The notes beneath the pieces are model-generated. The model had not been told where the DNA came from. It saw nothing but the letters and a program-made list of their open reading frames with translations, and did no database searches. Below are positions 62,201 to 64,000 of a stretch of 64,000 bases of DNA, piece after piece; position 1 is the first letter of the stretch, and each line of letters starts with the position of its first letter. This DNA comes from Paludibacteraceae bacterium (GTDB taxonomy: Bacteria; Bacteroidota; Bacteroidia; Bacteroidales; Paludibacteraceae): contig JAKSKV010000003.1 in NCBI GenBank assembly GCA_024401555.1, positions 1 through 64,000 of the forward strand. The letters are read 5' to 3'. Made by a program: the position numbers and the translations under genes.

Positions 62201-64000
62201 CGTTTCGACGTGATCGTCCAAGACATCTACGGATGCGTAGGATCGGCCGAGAAGGATATCGAGATCAAGCCATATCCTAAATTGAAGATCAACGCACCTG
62301 AATACATCTGTTTGGGCGATGACAACACAGTATCCGTATCAGGCGCCAACACCTACGTTTGGAACGACGGATCGACGAAGAGCGAATTCACCAACACATT
62401 GCGCCGCGACACCACCTACTCCGTAACCGGAGATTTAGAGGGATGTAAGTCCGACACCACCTTCAGCGTAGGCGTTAGACAGTTGCCTAATGTTTGGATC
62501 TCTTCCAATGTGGATGCCATCTGTTTGAAGGAGAGCATTACCATGAAGGCGAACGGCGCAAGCACCTATGTTTGGAATGTTCGTGACGTCAACACCAACA
62601 GAATGGATGGTGAGACAGCGACAGCGATCCCTACCAAGGCAGACCAAACTTACCGCTATAGCATCATCGGTACCGATGAGTTCGGTTGTAAGAATGTCGA
62701 TACCTTCGACGTGAAGGTTTATCCATTGCCAACCATCGACATCCACGGAGAGACCGAGATCTGTCAAGGCGATATGGATACCTTGTGGGTAACCGGTGAC
62801 GCCACCCGTTACACATGGACCAACACGGGAGAGCAGACCGACACAATCTTCCCTATCGTAGACACCAAGACAACCTATAATGTCACCGCGGAGTCTAACA
62901 TGGGATGTATCGCGAAGAACAAGATTACCGTAAGCGTCAAGCCTTACCCTGTCATCAACATCAACGCACCTAAGTATGTCTGCTTCGGCGACAAGGCCAT
63001 TTTGGAGGCATCCGGCGCCAACAGTTACATCTGGCAAAACGACGAGACCTTGACGGGCAAGCGATTGACAGAGACACCTGAAAAGGGCAAGTCATACAGT
63101 GTCAAAGGAACCACCAACGGATGTACCAGCGAGGCCAACGTCTATGTGGATGTGAACCCACTTCCATACGTATGGATCACCGGTGAGGAGAGCCTCTGCT
63201 ACGGAGACAACACCACATTGTCCGCTAATGGTGCCACCACTTATTTGTGGAGCACAAGACAATTGGGCGAACATATCACCGTAACGCCAACAGACACCTT
63301 CAAGACTACGGCCTACTCCGTAATCGGTACCGACGCGTTCGGATGTAAAAACACCGATACATTCAACATCACCGTTCATCCTCTCCCTAATGTGAGAATC
63401 CTCGGCGACAACGCTACATGTAACGGAGATGCGACCCACTTGGAGGCTATCGGTGCGAAGGAGTATATTTGGAACACATCCGAGCAAGGTGCCCACATCT
63501 ACCCTATCATCACGGCGAACAAGACATTCACCGTTGAGGGTACGGACGAATATGGATGTAAGAACACATTCGACAAGACCGTTACCCGCAAGTACTACCC
63601 AGTATTGAGTTACACCGCACCATCAGCCGTCTGCGACGGTAACGAGGTAACCATCTCCGTAACAGGTGCCTCTCGATATACCTGGAGCGGTAGCGAATCA
63701 TTGGTGGCAAAGGGAGGAACCATGAAGGATACCATCCGCGAGCGAACCATCTACACCGTATCCGGTGAAGAGAATGGTTGTACGACCACAAGGGATATCG
63801 TCATCGACAAATACGAGTTGCCTACCATCTGGGTGAATGGTCCAGCCATCGTCTGCCAAGGCAGTCAGTTGAAGTTGACAGCCACAGGAGGTAGCACCTA
63901 CACATGGACTTGGGGTAACAACATCTACCGCAACGCTTCGATGAGCGACAAGCCAGAGAATACAACCACTTACAAGGTTGTCGGAATCGACTCGCACAAG
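41249..64000 (+). CDS. Giant multi-domain Ig/PKD-like repeat surface protein (at least 7,584 residues, 3' end outside window)
   Basis: One open frame from ATG at 41249 to the window edge with no stop: 22,752 bp, 7,584 codons. Signal peptide with LLRLSLLTILVTLSSIATVFA|A. Residues ~35-245 and ~355-500 form an N-terminal domain homologous to that of the 1,541-residue protein at 2040-6665; shared marks are GTFEGW, SYDLRKYIGKTIVVEVINRDCL and ITAPEGFDVYEW. It is split here by a 12-Cys insert (residues 249-332). From ~residue 650 on there are tandem ~83-residue domains with consensus VC-x-G-x4-L-x-A-x-GA-x2-Y-x-W, then T-x2-Y-x-V-x-G-x-D-x-NGC, then LP. These fit secreted PKD/Ig-like adhesin domains, probably disulfide-bonded. 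T9SS export is inferred from the paralogue; the sorting domain is not visible. SprB-like adhesins are the closest known type. Confidence 0.93.
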   Translation, partial: MVANQVCKLLRLSLLTILVTLSSIATVFAATKNEDTPNLSFEKGTFEGWKRWYGYYGPKDWVNKQQCETEPLFVSLSTNQPVTNDTDEWAEKTESVINNERGTFEVMANPGFDMNLACDNIKIVPIGYGQSMKIGTSNYMEGTELHYDDGRTTSRQMRALAEKSTYEYTVTENSSLLTINYAVIIQEDKNVIHLDEMPRFAINVYTKEATPETLCISTSYKSNDPRLQLANAHGITRNQHTHMVTTDECEEWDCLKRDPSKCAVWEYDKCVKTERREVTDYNNCLERTCVAGNQWYCWQWGNCKRYGTKWEDVCVKTENVCTEYECADWGACKKYKTKEVTEYTYTPDPGSKCAASLVYQQLADEEFYYDGWKTISYDLRKYIGKTIVVEVINRDCLEHLYRCQSADTHASGKTFYTNSGTKTNEKCGAFSAYCTECNATKTFVKSCTGGHHRTYAYFNAASQRMELKIKNCGNVGQPATITAPEGFDVYEWTMDGKAGKFNTGLNSPNICNIPYTEIKDNVNYYCTMYNTADPTCTKVVETFRLSTNPIVADFNTDLACYNEVHFDNLSKVNEVTMADGTKKKNDEITYQVWSFYNQDGKYETGEENPTYLFNCKQDGGCKYTTKLAVITKNDCRVEISKPIEVNQRPEVIIEGDKTVCYGDSTMLMLNSESYPASALAPGDYYEYAWENEAGDVLKKGRGADGRWFWAKPSNGTARYTLKIYHNEISEHGNEVTCVYSGTHDVSVIEKPVAKISIANMYTPNGEIKQVDLCKNTTTILSGSSTMKKSMFGWSKGEEFDLDGINLQPGTDDGTLIDTADIILSDTTKFYLFVEAENGCYQIDSIRLNALPLPKLEITADGELTANGYKEICSGESTVLKVSGKDAQDKAINNFVWTTPNQGQPTLEAITATPAEENAYFKDGKYIYKYEVSGSDKLGCTAKDSLLIYMYKNPTLSFNEFPGGVCAGEEFTLKVSGVDSIVVDNNLESGSTASPATAPIEAKLVANEAKRFYSVEGIKINGDITCKSSNEFSINVLAAPKISIIGVTTICEGGKLSLAADGANSYKWWKESDKTTKSGATYEEETPENGWYYVEGTQSGASACKSTDSVMVSIHKAPALEIEYDPAAVCVGNTKELSAKKVDSSDPTSFRQFNWSNGSVGERITVAVYNETAAGEKITVTGYDEYNCPSEAEATLYTKPYPTITATASTNNCEDSEATVTLSGADQYIWQKSVISENNNPNTPYVWTIDNVGKAGTKEYLITGSLDGCSKEEYVQLTVLEAPALAITGIEGGICEDGQATLTVTGGVTGGTYEWEYRESGQSTWNTLSGQNGNEITVSPSVDTEYRVSGKGSNGCTGTSSAALLQVHKIPTITIQRDIAATDSCENSVVKLNAEGAGENGTYSWSITATDGGKTIANATGKSISFPLSENANILVVGSTENMCSSNATKTITVYPYPVFSMEKDFVCDGDVISMKVINKSDADTITWIPESSCSGMTGKYEGYQMYEFQDNQPKSGLSTYKIKAIGTSEMGCKTEKTFNFSVVSRPNIYITGKMDYCEGENIALTAKGGTSYEWDNGITKSAEFDSIAKIGRESFTVTGTDSRGCSNTATYNININPAPAISIKNKESMEKSICYGDAVTLEAQGGNSYTWKQVIGTENKNYPCSSCQSINPVIQSDVKYIVSGINEKSCAGKDSVSFSVRQKPELVFKSEKDTVCSGTATQITVSDVNQNVDVWGFDSNLKNVTHDNKSLTFNTGEMTGAKNYVITARSAAGCTAQGNITIEVYSSETVGINNGLGYVCKGEPATLSAIGSDNLTYTWLPQDGKTVTYIDGTTSNSKEIKVNINETTRFLLQAEDAHHCKVKSDIKGMEVKNKPEINIFQTPSTAICTGRDVKLTVAGATTNATPMRSDGWIWYDVDMNDLHNKSNNYSIAELNGAVGFFVQGTDQNGCLSELKSHTIQTTGAPEFEIKVDKEEVCKNNKVQFSVETNDTDIVSYIWENGKGSGLTFDTTLTVAKDYTIKVTLDNGKCTTTKSRTVKVNDIPRVSITSVSGKNSICEGDSIVLQANVTNADLSKITYMWNNALWNNNKSESAYQAQYIAPSNTNRIVSQVVVKEGNCESVPATFNVNVNELPNVTILGENAVCAGNTVELVASGVDTKNYTWAQDGENVGGGSTYKPTIHTDTKFSLKGIDANGCVGEFTKTVVANPIPAFSLEAQDVCEGTKGSIEFKDAAFVDKFHIERTNMNKTVNAPASVFTDEQPLRESTIYTVYATSDKECPSEKQHVTIDVKVSPNVQIESNPINQQICLGQSVTLTATGATDYTWKDLTPVAGDNSKVIVTPTTAGEHTYTVTGYAYNCPREASITIKVHELPTIKDIATVKACEGDIATLHAEKESGEGTFQYIWDNSSTVLTGEYIYPVLNSDMTFTVHAVDGNNCESQPKTAMALLDSKPKAIFTEPSVCENKDATVTFSDKNGDAINKLQLLGKDAVMGNAITFESNTETKTYNLTIYGNNGCQSDTFVTVNVEKNPVISFIPATDDFSSQMCVGDEFSLEAHAENAEFNWVCSTTEDYDVGGLNGNNIIDFYPSEKRDNKNDPHVFVVTATSLNPLHCTSQIEYRITVNDTTPNKIEGDYAQCIDGNLTLKSQSQSFMSYSWTEEGNAGFVISSNRSITEKIDGDKRYKLEATDANGCVSTSYHEVKAVPMPSFELVPDNVCAGETSTTKVKDVEPNVTYTWANKGTGSEMTEKLSATYTYSVTGTYTYRNDNNEIIKQCTSDPVKTTTVVNPLPNFSIISNNTHNNTVCEGETIELSVSGEYNSYDWRVGSVDGSTATIKNGDNKRQTITITPSGTNIDYFVTVKDANGCENNKSIIVSSVKQPNPTFEYKNAACPGSVVTIEANAEGATQYEWWDNDKRTIVGNGKSFSVAVDDITANDTIFYVVATNFIGCKSDATPAKVVKAQKPTFSVESPQYVCAGDKPTIKLHGAYYYRWDSEGNYSGINDGSKSDEDRGAIFKETESLTSDKVYTITAWNDEKTCQDTKEITIPVKQKPIISIKDENGNQTSASICINNSITLNAVTGDTHNPSYQWSSDNYTWGANDRNNVALTATNESVSQYKVSLKVTDGDTKCNNTTDFYVNINPRPIVQIIPDENPVCDGSDMVLRANSVFKSYDWSTANADGTKKGATISSNNDLTIPGLSEAQKIRLEVEDENGCRNSSTLDVYTKNFPTVQAEAKTICYNDYPSITITESDADTYMWPDGTTTISTDKPTWTSNAKLTGDKTFTISVVKDGCRKDNIQVFAGVFKPTELSFKVNGENTNGRPAMACKDNELTIAVTNSGLSQINWVNEAKSEATITDKITASKNYKVTALDANKCPTEGTQTVNVYQTTTVSISGEEEVCQGGNIPFKATGSESYSWSISPKDAGLITCNTTDSSEITVTKIKKPFKILASGVDQNGCASNPSAAKSIKVKEAPMIQITGIPTNGVICSGTAINMKVTSNGDYTKWTAGAGIISDSEVQAQLTTSKGSKRVETYTIEAKLGNCPADSIVKINVNPRPSLVISTAGAICSGDSTTIAVKEVYGADVHYTWRKDIHNFRTYPSGDTIKVGKGGKYYVSAQMNDADTRCASDEVEININEVAQPTISLAQSGTLCKGNNITLTASGNGQNPSWYYLSNGKASEMSIADGVNEIQPVITQDTSFIAVASITQSFTNTTLVCKNSDTIRLKMNPDPTFHFDAPTVCYDKPMTIKVVSDEPTNQYEWSWNGGGQQEPGLSQTINNMQGSYIFKVKATSKDGCETTKDTIVDIYALPIIKGISGENIICEEDQNKTLTVECDDPTAITDYVWSANNASDFSVKEGNKAQITMTPLIDNKEKQITYNVEVTDIHNCVSSKSYDVDVKPTPILQFVSEENCPNEPTNVVASTKNNVEDVTFTWYESNEGEKGNIVSVGDKLEKEIKQKTDFIVVATSPFDCEKQEEISVDVRPMPIITFNGNNSICEGESTEISILNSNDKVSASYYWQEIDPSKSVAKQTLSPKSTTTYNIKVMAEGNCEIDTFVTITVKPKPVVTINGMRDGDAQVCAGSAFELGANVSNITGTFKYCWDSECLNQNSEDIQFNVGKDTVLIKQVSKVSSTTYQVIAEDELTKCQDITTFTIYSLPNPDVKIAAVDPVCEGTDANIEIIGANKDYEYVWKHGKTGASITEKIDAEQKFVVTCTNPTNGCSSQDSIVVKTKPYPTIQLSEKDITKCKDASFNVKATISNYQANSDTTFSWKKENDANFIQIGSELNDKITEGSTYIVTVEMDECQSTEKVTTNYYPTPSVSIDGDKSVCDNAEATMTVNINGTDATYDVQWIYEKSSASDSWNDLEISGSDNKTATAKNLAYSDKGYTFIASATGANGCPGYSDPFTINTWNNPIVSITAKDYDCRNAEVQVSASLNNGNGSYTWEINGKEEAGAIVLFKLEENTTLKVAGRDDNGCVGSDTKEIKVLENPTITIDGKRSFCENDEAGTELTFKGATFYDFGNGMKNASQNEAVKNVFKPTKTQDYTIQYSLKYENGVTCTGSENITIEVAPLPDVRINGELAGTASICEGSSIVLNATSGLKDYNWVVSPFNGESSYSDDKEALTLKVGANTQPIDVTLSASTTDTECRNIATYTINVNSKPEFTISAKEAVCENSSVELTVASKPGAEAISSLDWGALNSSRNAKSITVVTTQPAGQQENYKVTATSIAGCSNTDSVQVNIMAAPSMTLTAKDICENDAASIQFKSKDTKSFTVEGKAITLGGDSVWHETGVIRQAGIHTIHVKAINDYCETEEQVNFNVINLPNVKITAPAFLCKNNTEATLVASDADRYQWRVFDEATSKFVDMPGETNKTLTITPPNASDVTLRYALEVTVGECQNKDSVNIQVFNTPEFTMNKELIIVCEGTDKVLEFSDGSNVGTWTWSTGAQNTPSITLTNITEEKQINVVAETQYGCKATKSFIVSPKAYPTFRKVGPDFVCKGSEAKINIYTSDESDIPLADYVWRGNTKPSNLDWGTTLTIREVINAKTDFEISLENNYQDSRDTTMDGIRNPDFISNKLTCQSKEIVTVDVWDLPVISVNGGKADTTICDNANVVLSATSSDIKPTGWHWKSNNSDITTESATASNTTTTVAPHNDTKYIVIAENNNGCIDSTDFSIYVNPLPTFTLNTPLSVCDGSDTIATVQAGKELLYQWETGEGFTTAKTFNIYNITADKTLSVIAKDENGCESNPVEKTIQWMPNPKIEFVDPIYNVCYGRDVTLKVTDNTAGGEQNTYVWMNDANNTGKEFTKKNLTEFTQFTVEGKRGVCVQTQTWNVDIWSLPNVKIDMSPSTAVCWDESVTLNGNGANKYAWKENDGEVSFNVADYNSNKDTTFTHLTSQTMKYLWGIDANGCANKDSISININKLPVFTISGDTIACEGAEVTMTAQKDASTVGGLNYRWSNKKDQTLGQNDELRITIARDTLLYVTATNAEGCEKSDSIRVFMKKYPNIRSVKDTQNVCKNDEAVLTVATDMAGVVFDWKDARTGTQITEGLSDNNRTLTQSISSYKEFTARAIKSYPIFNNEERQCISDTTFKITPWELPIIRLKGQDEVCAGESVTLNAEGGVAGKYHWSYEYQEGNNTVRVDTTALDPSAVTDELQPVPNRDLVTYRVQGQDDKTCKNNAEFQVRRNILPDFRIIADEQVCENTTTTVRVSASISYNYKWDENGYRTNISHEYFISGDTTITIQAIDSKTLCEKSLTHKIYSKEHPSLMIEADDYTCLNSPTTFKTQNTDAQTTFSWYEGLDKSLNPMKVGYEATTAPLKAESWFHVEAAKKYEKTTCYSDTTFRVQILQLPNIKIEEGNNIAVCKTKPVTLHASNGDPDKYAWDTENTALVSATPQYQFTPTTQGEKHTLLGGKTYTYDKDYVCYKTDETTITLNELPVFAVDGPKDACENTKISLSGSSKDNLSYEWTDTKGNRISSLKSHTFTITKDTTVRLIAFNAFGCDDSRDYDVKMHHYPVIVKDTVSTNVCKNDKALLRIHHEDDADLKQVTYQWNDWGEEGAILNSDHITPTVSKQTQYAVTVSNVVDEANNIVCATTNRYTVNTWDLPTIIVENISVCPDSSATLSVSSPSIIEKFSWVGTDVEGTTYKTPSISKDTIFKVTGIDNNHCVGEGTAIVSLYDLPQFNLSDNGPVCRGSQITVEADNIGLEYDWNDLKGFRTDRTFSKELNDKETISVWGRSSYGCMRQKSIEVNVKDIPVLTLKMTNSNGQESNYVCHGDAMTLTASGANGGYTWAKDGSELTDQKGSNQIVLNNLTVPVNVTLKGESNQCESVIDTIINIWSLPTIQIEALTADVCIGKKDSLYAKGGLTGLYQWSGPVINDANVKWNGSSVDDLNKDNIEILLDSKTNTSFMAKYLVKGTDENGCKGTGSIDIRVNNLPTVKIEGDLLVCHGAEANLMATGNAESFIWNVEGEESYLSTVNPIITKDNTKITLAGTDNNGCEAETEAYINTKPNPIILISTNTGVDTVCKNDRVRIDLKAVDNKGNDMSQDAVWEWQNENTNSFWEEQIANKKNYNVRVGVNECYHDTTFSINTWPLPIFEIKSEDAICINGSVTLTAEDDKNGNGPLSYVWSKTTQGGSGTTTVISGNSSNILEDTPTETMRYAAVGTDKHNCKSTAYQMIRVDTLPTDIRIITSPSDSICSGENVTMKVTGSAIDYTWSIGDELLTSGEELTYKIQNNDITFTIKGRNANGCEWTIHKKIYKKDLPVLRVEEKPDYVCYNTEAVIRVSGADSYLWDNNGKEDKTSEILTMDRTFKVKGYKNGCESSPIDIFVPVKSLPTILITANKTENEICYNDKIKLIGNGGKSGSYVWENGEYTTDDITVSPKETKSYVLTGKDEFGCENSNEYKVIVHELPKLHIEAAFDRICQADIDTLWVVNDNPKDIHGAQVLFKSYSWGDGETVEKITSSVKNNKRFDVIVQDIYGCVGSAEKDIEIKPYPKLKINAPEYICLGDDNTVSVSGANTYVWNDGSTKSEFTNTLRRDTTYSVTGDLEGCKSDTTFSVGVRQLPNVWISSNVDAICLKESITMKANGASTYVWNVRDVNTNRMDGETATAIPTKADQTYRYSIIGTDEFGCKNVDTFDVKVYPLPTIDIHGETEICQGDMDTLWVTGDATRYTWTNTGEQTDTIFPIVDTKTTYNVTAESNMGCIAKNKITVSVKPYPVININAPKYVCFGDKAILEASGANSYIWQNDETLTGKRLTETPEKGKSYSVKGTTNGCTSEANVYVDVNPLPYVWITGEESLCYGDNTTLSANGATTYLWSTRQLGEHITVTPTDTFKTTAYSVIGTDAFGCKNTDTFNITVHPLPNVRILGDNATCNGDATHLEAIGAKEYIWNTSEQGAHIYPIITANKTFTVEGTDEYGCKNTFDKTVTRKYYPVLSYTAPSAVCDGNEVTISVTGASRYTWSGSESLVAKGGTMKDTIRERTIYTVSGEENGCTTTRDIVIDKYELPTIWVNGPAIVCQGSQLKLTATGGSTYTWTWGNNIYRNASMSDKPENTTTYKVVGIDSHK
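41993..42244 (+). other. Twelve-cysteine insert in the giant protein (residues 249-332)
   Basis: Twelve cysteines in 84 residues, in three loosely repeated blocks of the form W-x2/4-C-x-K followed by Lys/Thr/Tyr-rich turns (AVWEYDKCVKTER, WQWGNCKRYGTKW, ADWGACKKYKTKE). It is absent from the paralogue at 2040-6665. The Trp-x2-Cys pattern recalls thrombospondin type-1 folds, but I cannot assign it. Confidence 0.8.
43195..64000 (+). repeat. Array of ~80 tandem Ig/PKD-like protein domains
   Basis: Repeats are seen at the protein level. Domain starts of the kind (V/I)C-x-G recur about every 250 bp; thirty counted between 43.2 and 50.7 kb average ~83 codons, which implies about 80 in the window. 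Copies are strongly diverged in DNA sequence, so this is an old array rather than a recent tandem duplication. Confidence 0.85.

Overview
The window is a chromosomal segment of a member of the Bacteroidales (Bacteroidota). The evidence is two secreted proteins with type IX secretion (T9SS) C-terminal domains, a PorP/SprF-family outer-membrane protein, Bacteroidales-typical families (GH3-type acyl-adenylase, DUF3109, DUF3089, BspA-type leucine-rich repeats, DUF4143 ATPase), and promoters of the Bacteroides type: TTTG, about 20 bp, then TAnnTTTG, with no strong Shine-Dalgarno sequences. Genus cannot be fixed from the sequence alone.

Layout. 1-0.8 kb: lysS (cut by the window edge). 1.0-6.7 kb: a PorP/SprF protein downstream of a 1,541-residue T9SS type B adhesin with 12 immunoglobulin/PKD-like repeats. 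6.9-11.6 kb: M16 peptidase + DUF3109, then a divergent MBL hydrolase / PlsC acyltransferase / CE2-like esterase set. 11.7-16.1 kb: tRNA-Asn, an OmpA-domain protein, an orphan Vsr endonuclease, and a two-gene operon (beta-helix Cthe_2159-type protein + small T9SS type A protein). 16.5-25.3 kb: SNF2 helicase, prs, and an MBOAT + two-SGNH O-acylation operon. 25.5-32.4 kb: DUF4143 ATPase, tRNA-Asp, DUF3089 hydrolase, HAD hydrolase + GH3 enzyme, sirtuin, a membrane-anchored protein, and thioredoxin. 32.5-40.8 kb: dnaE, a small lipoprotein, a second identical tRNA-Asn, a PfkB kinase, a BspA-type LRR protein, and a ParA/ribbon-helix-helix pair flanked by a repeated 12-mer.

41.2-64 kb: one uninterrupted reading frame fills the last 22.75 kb. 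It encodes at least 7,584 residues and is still open at the window edge. After a signal peptide it has an N-terminal domain homologous to that of the 1,541-residue adhesin, a 12-cysteine insert, and then roughly 80 tandem ~83-residue Ig/PKD-like domains, each carrying paired cysteines. By analogy with SprB-type proteins it should be a surface-exposed giant adhesin exported by T9SS, but its C-terminal sorting domain lies outside the window. A good -33/-7 promoter lies directly upstream, divergent from the parA promoter.

The strongest candidates for something new are the giant repeat protein with its cysteine-rich insert, and the adjacent partition-like cassette with its repeats.
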